A DNA stretch of 9,628 nt from positions 1 to 9,628 of the forward strand of contig CAMLDW010000060.1 of NCBI GenBank assembly GCA_946479035.1, given 5' to 3'. The position numbers and the translations under genes were made by a program. The first letter of the stretch is position 1. Every line of letters starts with the position of its first letter. The notes below the pieces were generated by a model that did not search any database, was not told the origin of the DNA, and saw nothing but the letters and a program-made list of their open reading frames with translations. Origin of the DNA: an uncultured Chthonomonadaceae bacterium (GTDB lineage: Bacteria; Armatimonadota; Fimbriimonadia; Fimbriimonadales; Fimbriimonadaceae). Below, piece after piece: positions 1 through 5,590 of the stretch.

Positions 1-139
1 GCCGGTTTCTACTCGTGCACGCGGGCTCCCCCCGCCGGGTCGGCGGTAAAATTTACCCGGCGCCCCCCCTGGTTTTTTTCCCTCTCCGCCCCCCCCCCCC
101 TTTGATCGAAGTGGGTTATAGTGGATTGGGAGTGCCCGA
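1..139. other. Low-complexity, gene-free window edge with homopolymer runs
   Basis: No gene is supported here. The stretch holds runs of 7 C (63-69), 7 T (73-79) and 12 C (89-100). An inverted repeat GCCGGGT (34-40) / ACCCGGC (55-61) with a 14-base loop lies upstream of the T run, which starts 11 bases after the stem. It could be the terminator of a gene to the left, but the distance makes that weak. A -10-like TATAGT (117-122) lies 17 bases before the first start codon, without a convincing -35. The homopolymers may be real or may be poor sequence at a contig end. Confidence 0.5.
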
Positions 140-625
140 ATGAAGTCCTTGGTCCTTCTTTCGATTGCTGCTGTCATCTGGTTTTCTCCAGAGACGGCGA
201 CGATGCAAGGTGCGACTTCACGATCTTACGACCTTGCTGACGATCCGCCTGTAGGATTGCAGTATCGCGACTTATCGCTTCCATCGCTCGATGTGAGGGG
301 TCGCGCGGTACCGGCGATCGTTGGCCATGACATGGTCGTTCAAGGCGGGACTTGCACCAGTTGCTCGCTCAAAGCGGTCAGCTTTGCAAAGCTTCCGGTC
401 ACGGAGTTTGATTGGATCGTCGTCTTCTACCAAGCTACGGCAAAGGAAGTTGCGGAATCGACGGCTTCAAGTGTCGTGCCAAGAAACGAGTTTCTCGTTG
501 CAGACGCGTCCAGTAAGGCGCAGATAGCGCTCAACGCATCTTGGACGGGCCGATGGTATGTTTTTCACGGTGGTCGCTTGTCAAACTTGCAGCGAAGGGT
601 CAATATGTCGAACTGGGGGGATTGA
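140..625 (+). CDS. Exported thioredoxin-like (redoxin-fold) CxxC protein, function unknown
   Basis: 161 aa. An N-terminal signal-like segment (residues 1-25: MK, then a hydrophobic stretch to F15, then a polar region) suggests export. A single CTSC motif lies at residues 72-75, preceded by a strand-like segment (57-67) and followed by a helix-like segment. Further strand-like stretches (DWIVVFY, 91-97; RWYVFHGG, 138-145) fit the order of a short TlpA/redoxin-type thioredoxin fold. The position normally taken by the cis-proline before the last strands reads T136-G137, so a conventional reductase activity is uncertain. The start is supported by GGGAG at 128-132, 7 bases before the ATG. The stop is one base from the GTG of the pseudopilin gene, which implies co-transcription. 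Third codon positions are about half G/C in the first 40 codons (20/40), against 36/40 in purA. Export and fold are inferred; substrate and partner are unknown. An oxidoreductase for the Cys-rich protein two genes downstream is an attractive guess only. Confidence 0.7.
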   Translation: MKSLVLLSIAAVIWFSPETATMQGATSRSYDLADDPPVGLQYRDLSLPSLDVRGRAVPAIVGHDMVVQGGTCTSCSLKAVSFAKLPVTEFDWIVVFYQATAKEVAESTASSVVPRNEFLVADASSKAQIALNASWTGRWYVFHGGRLSNLQRRVNMSNWGD

Positions 626-626
626 C

Positions 627-1175
627 GTGGAGCCACGCCGTGCGAGTGGGTTCACGCTAATAGAATCACTCGTCGTGATTTCGATCATCGTTTTGCTTTT
701 CTCACTGCTGTTGCCGGTCTTCCAAGCTGCGAAGTGGCAGGTCAAGAAAACCCGTTCCATGTCCAACATGCGGCAAATCCACATCGCGCTCATGCTGTAC
801 TGCGAAGACTACGAAGGTGGCGGGCCGGACGGGCTCGGCCTTCCTCCAAGCGGTGCAACGCTGATGCGGGAAGAGAGCCTCCCAATGAGCGTCTTCCAGA
901 CTGGTGGAGTTCCCTACATTGCGCCGCAGTATCCAGCCGTGTTCACGTGGATGCCTCCTGCCGGTCCCACCGCCCAAGAACAGCTACCGTCATGGTTAGA
1001 ACACGTTGAGCGGACAGGGCGCAACCCGATCGTCCTCATCGACGAGACGTTCAACCACGAGTACAGCCCATTCGTTACGCATTACGCGCATGGGATTTAC
1101 CTTGACGGTCACATCGAGAAGCGCTGGCACAGGGGCGCGCTCACGCAGTTTAAGATTTGGGAGAAGCAGTCCTGA
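627..1175 (+). CDS. Pseudopilin-like protein with prepilin cleavage/methylation motif
   Basis: 182 aa when started at GTG 627, which is preceded by a G6 run (615-620) 6 bases upstream. An in-frame ATG at 558 lies inside the upstream gene and would put an unusual 31-residue leader before the pilin motif, so it is not preferred. Residues 4-13 read RRASGFTLIE: a short basic leader, Gly at -1, Phe at +1 and Glu at +5, as recognised by PilD-type prepilin peptidase/methylase. A hydrophobic helix follows to about residue 31, then KKTRSMSNMRQIHIALMLY, typical of the long N-terminal helix of type II secretion/type IV pseudopilins. Near the C-terminus HYAHGIYLDGH resembles the H-X9-DG motif of Armatimonadota and Planctomycetes prepilin-like proteins, but the spacing is shorter (H-X7-DG). 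It probably sits in the inner membrane and is processed by a peptidase encoded elsewhere. It lies between the redoxin-like and Cys-rich genes. The exact role is unknown. Confidence 0.85.
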   Translation: MEPRRASGFTLIESLVVISIIVLLFSLLLPVFQAAKWQVKKTRSMSNMRQIHIALMLYCEDYEGGGPDGLGLPPSGATLMREESLPMSVFQTGGVPYIAPQYPAVFTWMPPAGPTAQEQLPSWLEHVERTGRNPIVLIDETFNHEYSPFVTHYAHGIYLDGHIEKRWHRGALTQFKIWEKQS

Positions 1176-1192
1176 ACCCCTTGGTGACGACT

Positions 1193-1540
1193 ATGAGACG
1201 AGTTCTTTCAACGATCGTGATGGCGGCCCTTTCGGCAACCGCGTTCACACTGTGCAGCTTTTCCAACGATTGCTTCAGCTTGCACGGCAGCTGTCAACCC
1301 GAGGGCTGCGGCTTTGGCTGTGACCCTCCAGTCTATGGGTCTTGGTTCGGCAAGTGCTATACGGCTTCGAACACTTGGTGCTGTTTTTGCTACTTGAGGT
1401 ACTTCAACTGCAAGTGCCAGTACGGCGAAGGTTGGGGGCGAAACGCGATCCAGTACACTCCGGCCACAGTGTGCGACGCGGGCGGTACCAGTTGTGGAAA
1501 TGCCTGCATAGGTTGGAGCCCGCCAGGCGACCCCCAGTAG
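1193..1540 (+). CDS. Small exported cysteine-rich protein (14 Cys), function unknown
   Basis: 115 aa from ATG 1193 (GGTGA at 1183-1187, 5 bases upstream). Upstream in-frame starts at 1157 and 1184 would add residues overlapping or abutting the pseudopilin stop and are less likely. The N-terminus MRR plus a hydrophobic stretch ending in ATA (residues 15-17) looks like a signal peptide cleaved by signal peptidase I; FTLC (18-21) is a poor lipobox. Cysteines fall at 21, 27, 34, 39, 43, 55, 63, 64, 66, 73, 75, 94, 101 and 105, an even number that could form seven disulfides. W51, W62, W81 and W108 and several glycines are spread among them. No CxxC pairs suggest a zinc ribbon, so a disulfide-rich extracytoplasmic fold is more likely. 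The gene starts 17 bases after the pseudopilin gene and ends 9 bases before the next start, consistent with one operon. I do not recognise the family. A bacteriocin-like, structural or cofactor-bearing peptide cannot be told apart from sequence alone. Confidence 0.7.
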   Translation: MRRVLSTIVMAALSATAFTLCSFSNDCFSLHGSCQPEGCGFGCDPPVYGSWFGKCYTASNTWCCFCYLRYFNCKCQYGEGWGRNAIQYTPATVCDAGGTSCGNACIGWSPPGDPQ

Positions 1541-1549
1541 CGTGCAACT

Positions 1550-2230
1550 ATGAACGTTAAGCACAAGTTGTCCGAGGCACTGCGCACCAGGGGTGCGAAA
1601 CGCAATGCCCTCATTGTCTTCGTCGCATGGTGCGCGATCTTCGCGATCTGGTATTTCCGTCGCCCGCTGCCATTGGATCGGCAGGCTGAACAGCTTTTGA
1701 ACGCCATGCTGGCGGCCGACGGCAAGACGATGATGCGCTATGCATTTCCAGAAGAGATCAAAGCGAACGAACTAACCGCGGCGAGACTCGACCGCGTCTA
1801 CCGCGAGCTGGTCTTGCCACGGATCAACAAGCTTTCGAACAGAACGATGGTTTCGGCTGAAGACCGCGTGACCAACGGATTTGCTGGCTTCGATGCCCGA
1901 ACGGCAACGGGCAGGACGGTCGGTTTTGGCACATCGGTCTACATGCATGACGCGGGAGCTAAGACTTCGGTGCTCGAAAGCCTCTATTCCGCTTGGATAG
2001 CTGAATACATGGGCGAGCACGACGAATCGTTCGATTTGCAGGTTCGCAACAAGGCGGTCCTCGCGGGTGTTCAGCACGACGTGACCAGGCTGAGGGCCAT
2101 TGGGATCAGTCACCTGCCGAGCTACAATCTATACACCGGTGAGATAAGGATGATAGACCTTGACACGTTTGAGCAGGGGTACGAACTTTGGGTAGCACAT
2201 CCAGAACTGAGGCCCCAATCGAGCGAGTAG
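1550..2230 (+). CDS. Single-pass membrane protein of unknown function
   Basis: 226 aa. The N-terminus is strongly basic (MNVKHKLSEALRTRGAKR) and is followed by one transmembrane segment (about residues 20-36, rich in I, F, A and W). This predicts a short cytoplasmic tail and a soluble domain of roughly 185 residues outside the membrane. The soluble part begins with LPLDRQAEQLLNAMLAADG, a helix-like start seen in many anchored helper proteins, and has mixed charge with no cysteine and no catalytic motif that I recognise. No clear ribosome binding site precedes the ATG; the 9-base gap from the Cys-rich gene suggests translational coupling. Third-position G/C in the first 40 codons is 31/40, between gene 1 of the cassette and purA. 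It is the last gene of the cassette, and a non-coding spacer follows. It could be an anchor or chaperone for the exported proteins upstream, but nothing in the sequence shows this. Confidence 0.65.
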   Translation: MNVKHKLSEALRTRGAKRNALIVFVAWCAIFAIWYFRRPLPLDRQAEQLLNAMLAADGKTMMRYAFPEEIKANELTAARLDRVYRELVLPRINKLSNRTMVSAEDRVTNGFAGFDARTATGRTVGFGTSVYMHDAGAKTSVLESLYSAWIAEYMGEHDESFDLQVRNKAVLAGVQHDVTRLRAIGISHLPSYNLYTGEIRMIDLDTFEQGYELWVAHPELRPQSSE

Positions 2231-2388
2231 GACGCCTGCTGCTTCTTGATCCGTCCGTGTGCTGTTGGCCCATCCGGGGCCCCGATGCAACTGGCAAGCT
2301 GTCCGCAATCAGACGGTGTCACGGTATCAACTTCCGTGCATCCTCAAGAGCCTGTCCGTGACCCCAGTTCCCACGGCCTGGCGTTCCC

Positions 2389-2414
2389 TGGGCCCCGGTG
2401 AACCTCCGGGCCCA
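2389..2414 (+). promoter_or_regulatory. Inverted repeat TGGGCCC-N12-GGGCCCA upstream of ribBA
   Basis: TGGGCCC (2389-2395) is an exact reverse complement of GGGCCCA (2408-2414) with 12 bases between. It ends 3 bases before a -10-like hexamer TAGACT (2418-2423) and 26 bases before the ribBA ATG, so it would cover the -35 region of a promoter there. It could be an operator for a dimeric repressor or an RNA hairpin. The symmetry is seen directly; the function is inferred. Confidence 0.35.
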
Positions 2415-2417
2415 AAG

Positions 2418-2423
2418 TAGACT
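2418..2423 (+). promoter_or_regulatory. Possible -10 box for ribBA
   Basis: TAGACT matches the TATAAT consensus at four of six positions. A start about 7 bases later would leave a leader of only about 11 bases, in keeping with the lack of a clear ribosome binding site before ribBA. No -35 match is visible. This is a weak call. Confidence 0.2.
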
Positions 2424-2440
2424 TAACGCCACAGGCAACC

Positions 2441-3640
2441 ATGGACTTCGCCCCAATCCCAGAGGCCCTCGAAGACTTCCGCACAGGAAAGATCCTCGTC
2501 GTCGTCGACGACCCCGACCGTGAGAACGAGGGAGACCTCATCATGGCTGGCGAGCACTGCACGCCAGAGGCGATGAACTTCATGATCACGCACGGGCGCG
2601 GCGTGCCGTTCATCCCGACCACGCAAGAAAGGCTCGAACAGCTCGGCATCCCCATGATGACCAAGCAGAACACGGCGCGCCAGGGCACCGCGATGGCCGA
2701 GACGGTGGACGCGCGGCACGGCACCACCACCGGTGTAAGCGCGAAGGACCGGGCAAAGACCGTCGCCGTCTTCTGCGACCCCGATGCGCGCCCCGACGAC
2801 CTCATGCGCCCGGGGCACGTCATCCCTCTCCGGGCCGAGAACGGAGGCGTCCTCAAGCGCGCCGGCCACACGGAGGCTGCCGTCGATCTGTGCAGGTTGT
2901 CAGGCCTGAAGCCTGTCGCTATCGGCGTCGAGATCGTCGACGACAGCGGCGAGATGATGCGCCTCGACAAGCTTGTCCCCTACGCCAAGAACCACGGGCT
3001 CAAGATCATCACGATCGCCGACCTCATCGCGCACCGCAGGCGCACCGAGAACCTTGTCGAAAGAGTCGCCGGCCCCATCAGCTTTCCAACCAAGTTCGGC
3101 CAGTTCCAGCTCTATGCGTTCGAGACTAAAGTCGAGTCGCACCCCTACATTGCGATCGTGAAGGGAGTCGTCGACACCGAAGAGCCGGTGCTCGTGCGCG
3201 TACACTCTTCCTGCCTCACCGGCGACATCCTTGGTTCGCTGCGCTGCGATTGCGGCGACCAGTTGCAGATGGCGCTCGAGATGATCGAGAAGGAAGGGCG
3301 CGGCATCGTCCTCTACATCGCACAAGAGGGTCGCGGCATCGGCATCCTCAACAAGCTGCGCGCCTATGAACTGCAGGACAAGGGCATGGACACAGTCGAA
3401 GCGAACCAGGCGCTCGGTTTCAAGGCGGACCTGCGCGACTATGGGCTCGGCGCCCAAGTCCTCTCGTCGCTCGGCGTCAAAAAGATGCGCCTCATGACCA
3501 ACAACCCGAGCAAGGTCAAAGGACTTCACGGTCACGGTCTTGAGATCACCGAGCACGTCCCAATCGTCGCGACCCCCACCGAGCATAGCAAAAAGTACCT
3601 TCAGACCAAGAAGCAAAAGCTCGGCCACGATCTGCCGTAG
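2441..3640 (+). CDS. ribBA: Bifunctional 3,4-DHBP synthase / GTP cyclohydrolase II (RibBA)
   Basis: 399 aa, the usual length for a RibBA fusion. The N-terminal half (about 1-205) makes 3,4-dihydroxy-2-butanone 4-phosphate from ribulose 5-phosphate. The DDPDRENEGD metal/substrate loop is at 23-32 and GHTEAAVDL at 142-150. The C-terminal half (about 210-399) opens GTP to the first pyrimidine of riboflavin synthesis. Zinc cysteines C258, C269 and C271 lie in SSCLTGDILGSLRCDCG, QEGRGIG is at 295-301, the catalytic Asp/Arg pair is D330/R332 (ADLRDYG), and MTNNPSK is at 352-358. Both halves look catalytically complete. The protein acts in the cytosol and supplies both precursors of lumazine. No ribosome binding site of note precedes ATG 2441, but the N-terminus aligns with the family start. 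No other rib genes are adjacent, and the gene stands alone between a spacer and a convergent membrane-protein gene. Confidence 0.97.
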   Translation: MDFAPIPEALEDFRTGKILVVVDDPDRENEGDLIMAGEHCTPEAMNFMITHGRGVPFIPTTQERLEQLGIPMMTKQNTARQGTAMAETVDARHGTTTGVSAKDRAKTVAVFCDPDARPDDLMRPGHVIPLRAENGGVLKRAGHTEAAVDLCRLSGLKPVAIGVEIVDDSGEMMRLDKLVPYAKNHGLKIITIADLIAHRRRTENLVERVAGPISFPTKFGQFQLYAFETKVESHPYIAIVKGVVDTEEPVLVRVHSSCLTGDILGSLRCDCGDQLQMALEMIEKEGRGIVLYIAQEGRGIGILNKLRAYELQDKGMDTVEANQALGFKADLRDYGLGAQVLSSLGVKKMRLMTNNPSKVKGLHGHGLEITEHVPIVATPTEHSKKYLQTKKQKLGHDLP

Positions 3641-3649
3641 TTTCCTCCA

Positions 3650-3680
3650 CCTCTCCGCGTAGGATCGCGTTGCGGGGAGG
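3650..3680. terminator. Hairpin between convergent ribBA and the DUF4173 gene
   Basis: CCTCTCCGC (3650-3658) pairs with GCGGGGAGG (3672-3680) over 9 bp with one G-U pair and a 13-base loop. It lies 9 bases after the ribBA stop and just past the end of the opposing gene. There is no U run on either strand, so it may be a weak terminator or an mRNA 3' end stabiliser. Confidence 0.35.
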
Positions 3681-3698
3681 GGGTCAGGGGGCGGAGAA

Positions 3699-5138
3699 CT
3701 ACCTCGTCGCGCTTCTGGCCAGCATCTCGCTAACCGCCTCGCCCCTCCAGTCCTCCGCTCCAGCAAAGCGGTCCCTGTACCGCTTTCCGACCACCTCGCG
3801 CGCACTGGGCGAAAGGCGCGGCCAGTTCGCCATGACCAAGGGCACCGTCTCCGCGCCCAGGTCTGCCAAGTTCGAAGCGTCAAGCCCCGCAGTGCCGCCG
3901 AACCGCGCGATGTTGTAGCGCGCCGCGATCGTGTCGGGCGTCACGAAGTTCAGTGCGAGGACCACGGCGAACCCTGCAGCCACGCCGCCGATCGCGAACC
4001 GCTCCATCGATCTGCGATAGAGGTTCGCCAGCCACCAGCAGAACACCAGCGCCAGCCAGAGAATGAACGCCGAGACCGACACGCGCAGCGGCGTCAGCCC
4101 GTACGTCCCGATGTAGAGCTGCATGCGTGTCATCGCCGAAGCCATTACGACGAAGAGCAGCCCCGTGAGCACAGAGGACAGGATGCGGAACGTCACGACG
4201 TCGCGCCGCGACTCCTGCGCGGCCACCGCGTGCGCGCCAACGAGCAGCGGCAGGCACAGCCCCGCCACCCAAACGAGCTCGAAGAACCCCTTTCGCGCGT
4301 ACTCCGCGTACGTGAGCCCCGTCGTCGCCACAACCGCGGCGGAGCCGCCGAAGAGGTACTGGAACTGGATTGCAACGAAGAGCCCGAACAGCCCGCACAG
4401 GCTGCACAGCACCACGCTCACCTCCGTCATGCCGACGCGAGTGTGCGGCCTTGGCTCGGCCGCCGTGACCGGCGGCCTGGCGATCGAAGGCAGCGCAAAG
4501 CCGCCGACGACCGCAAGCCCGACCACAGAGAACAGCCCCGCCCAGCCCGCCCAAAAAAACGCCTCGCTCAAGTCGATCGAGAACGCGTCCGTCACCGTCT
4601 TGCTGAACACTGCGTCCGCGCGGGAGAAAAGTGCACCGAAGAGCAGCACGAGCGGCGTCGCGATCAGCGCGCCGCGCAGCAATGCTGTGTTCTTCTGTGC
4701 CACGCGGCTTTCTGAGAGCCGTCTCCAGGGCACGTGCTCGAGCGAGCCGAGCCCTCGGCCCAGAACGACGAAGGGCGCCGCGAAGAGCCGGCCCGTCATG
4801 TCCCACACGCTCGCCGCAGCGACACGCGCCGTCTGCGTGCCCAGGGCCGCGAGGCCGACTGCCGCCGAGAACGCCACCCAGTCCGCCGCGCGGACGTTCA
4901 CGGAGGAGTACCAGCCGATCCCCAGCGCGGAGAGCCCGGCGAGCGCGAGGCCCGCGATGGTCAGTCGTGTCGCGCTGCCGCCGCGCCACGCGCAGTACGC
5001 CGCCGCGCCGAACGCGGCCGCCGTCCAGAGAGGAAAGTTCACGCCGAACCCCGCGTCCTTGAACAGCGCGGACCCCAAAACTCCGAGAGCGAGCGCAATG
5101 AAAAGCGCTCGCAGTGACGTGTCGCCCTTGTGTCCCAT
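3699..5138 (-). CDS. DUF4173/DUF4153-family polytopic membrane protein
   Basis: 479 aa with about 11 hydrophobic segments (approximately 9-27, 35-51, 58-77, 86-108, 154-171, 193-215, 238-262, 286-305, 316-336, 351-373, 380-399). Family signatures are clear: QYLFGG (260-265), LTYAEYARKGFFEL (275-288), RMQLYIGTYGLTPLR (338-352) and TPDTIAARYNIAR (400-412), followed by a soluble tail with DASNLADLGAETVP. The family is widespread in bacteria and has no established reaction; an inner-membrane location is certain. The ATG at 5136-5138 is the first possible start after an in-frame stop at 5142-5144. GAGG sits only one base before it, unusually close, so the true start could be slightly downstream. 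The gene is alone on its strand, convergent with ribBA and divergent from purA across a long spacer. In-frame reading on the opposite strand is long but is only a shadow of its GC-rich codons. Confidence 0.9.
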   Translation of the reverse strand: MGHKGDTSLRALFIALALGVLGSALFKDAGFGVNFPLWTAAAFGAAAYCAWRGGSATRLTIAGLALAGLSALGIGWYSSVNVRAADWVAFSAAVGLAALGTQTARVAAASVWDMTGRLFAAPFVVLGRGLGSLEHVPWRRLSESRVAQKNTALLRGALIATPLVLLFGALFSRADAVFSKTVTDAFSIDLSEAFFWAGWAGLFSVVGLAVVGGFALPSIARPPVTAAEPRPHTRVGMTEVSVVLCSLCGLFGLFVAIQFQYLFGGSAAVVATTGLTYAEYARKGFFELVWVAGLCLPLLVGAHAVAAQESRRDVVTFRILSSVLTGLLFVVMASAMTRMQLYIGTYGLTPLRVSVSAFILWLALVFCWWLANLYRRSMERFAIGGVAAGFAVVLALNFVTPDTIAARYNIARFGGTAGLDASNLADLGAETVPLVMANWPRLSPSAREVVGKRYRDRFAGAEDWRGEAVSEMLARSATR

Positions 5139-5254
5139 GCCTCAAGAAACGGACGACTCCCACCAGCCGTTCCACCCCCGCTCCACATTTCTCTCACGTC
5201 AGAAAGTTCAATTCCTGTATCACACCTGTCCCTCGTTGTGCGCCGAGGTTGCGG

Positions 5255-5395
5255 ATGTGGGACTCGGCCGGCGAAGCGGCACACGTGCTCGGCGGGCCCA
5301 TCGGCAAGTCACCGCAGGGCGTCTTGGTCCTGGCGCACTCTCAAGGCGTCGTGGTGCATGGGCCGGGCCCGGAAAAGCCAGAAAAGGCCGAATAA
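5255..5395 (+). CDS. Possible 46-aa small protein
   Basis: ATG 5255 is preceded by GAGG (5245-5248) with a 6-base gap, and the frame runs to TAA at 5393-5395. The product begins MWDSAGEAAHVLGGPIGK and ends in a Pro/Glu/Lys-rich tail. It has no signal peptide, membrane segment or known motif. Third codon positions are G/C in 36 of 46 codons, similar to the neighbouring real genes, but local base composition alone could give this. Two GGGCCC sites fall inside it, and none fall inside any other called gene, which argues that the stretch may instead be regulatory. The hairpin terminator at 5454-5501 could end its transcript. Confidence 0.3.
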   Translation: MWDSAGEAAHVLGGPIGKSPQGVLVLAHSQGVVVHGPGPEKPEKAE

Positions 5396-5421
5396 GGTGG
5401 GGCGATCGGGCCCGGTGGGCG

Positions 5422-5427
5422 TATAAT
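5422..5427 (+). promoter_or_regulatory. purA: Consensus -10 box TATAAT before purA
   Basis: TATAAT matches the sigma-70-type -10 consensus exactly. The expected start is near 5434, giving a leader of about 157 bases before purA. At the -35 distance the sequence is GGGGCG-like, with no TTGACA match. The palindrome CGGGCCCGG (5407-5415) fills the spacer, so an activator or repressor may act here. Confidence 0.5.
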
Positions 5428-5453
5428 GAAGGCAGTCGAGATAAGGCTCAACG

Positions 5454-5501
5454 GCTTAGGTCGGCGGATCCTCGCGAAGCGTCCGCCGGCCTAGGCTTTT
5501 T
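5454..5501 (+). terminator. Strong intrinsic terminator or attenuator upstream of purA
   Basis: GCTTAGGTCGGCGGA (5454-5468) pairs with TCCGCCGGCCTAGGC (5482-5496) in an uninterrupted 15-bp stem with two G-U pairs. The loop contains a smaller CGC-GAA-GCG hairpin (5473-5481), and T5 (5497-5501) follows directly. The T run follows the stem only on the + strand, so it serves rightward transcripts. It lies about 20 bases after the expected start of the TATAAT promoter and 89 bases before purA. It could end a short RNA, end the small ORF's transcript, or act as a conditional terminator for purA. Confidence 0.75.
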
Positions 5502-5520
5502 AAGTAGGTGGGCGGGTTGG

Positions 5521-5576
5521 CCCGTGCCTCCGTTTCGGATCCTTGGACAGAGAGGACCACGAGACGGAGGGACGGG
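5521..5576 (+). promoter_or_regulatory. purA: Long leader hairpin next to the purA ribosome binding site
   Basis: CCCGT (5521-5525) pairs with ACGGG (5572-5576). After a single G-G mismatch, CCTCCGTTTCG (5527-5537) pairs with CGAGACGGAGG (5560-5570) over 11 bp with one G-U pair. An inner TCCT (5540-5543) / AGGA (5553-5556) can extend the stem. It ends 4 bases before the AGGA of the purA ribosome binding site (5581-5584), so folding or protein binding here could affect translation. No U run follows, so it is not a terminator. Confidence 0.55.
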
Positions 5577-5590
5577 AATGAGGAAGAAAA

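Larger units (their letters stand above)
2231..2440. other. GC-rich spacer between the cassette and ribBA
   Basis: No coding region is supported. It holds three of the six GGGCCC sites in the window (2277-2282, 2390-2395, 2408-2413). The first lies in a nearly loopless palindrome, CATCC-GGGG-CCCC-GATG (2271-2287). I see no FMN riboswitch signature, which would be the usual regulator before a riboflavin gene. Confidence 0.6.
5139..5590. other. 452-base spacer with purA leader elements
   Basis: This divergent spacer holds, in order: a pyrimidine-rich stretch with no clear signal (5139-5240), a possible 46-aa ORF (5255-5395), two copies of CGGGCCCGG (5364-5372 and 5407-5415), a -10 box (5422-5427), an intrinsic-terminator hairpin (5454-5501), a second long hairpin (5521-5576) and the purA ribosome binding site (5581-5584). 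I recognise no known riboswitch class. Confidence 0.6.

Noticed and set aside
558..626. ATG 558 as the pseudopilin start
   Set aside because: It lies inside the upstream gene, lacks a ribosome binding site and would give an atypically long leader before GFTLIE. GTG 627 fits better.
1193..1540. Methylamine dehydrogenase small subunit (MauA)
   Set aside because: The Cys-rich nature and nearby redoxin-like gene are similar, but cysteine spacing and surrounding residues do not match the MauA pattern that I know, and no large subunit or MauE-like gene is present.
2231..2440. FMN riboswitch before ribBA
   Set aside because: I looked for the conserved FMN-aptamer blocks and found none. Only GGGCCC palindromes are present.
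2900..3883. 327-codon open frame on the - strand across ribBA
   Set aside because: It is antisense to the well-conserved RibBA and overlaps the end of the DUF4173 gene, with no recognisable motif.
3880..5175. 431-codon open frame on the - strand in another frame of the DUF4173 gene
   Set aside because: It is extremely Arg/Gly-rich with no hydrophobic pattern, while the overlapping frame matches a known family.
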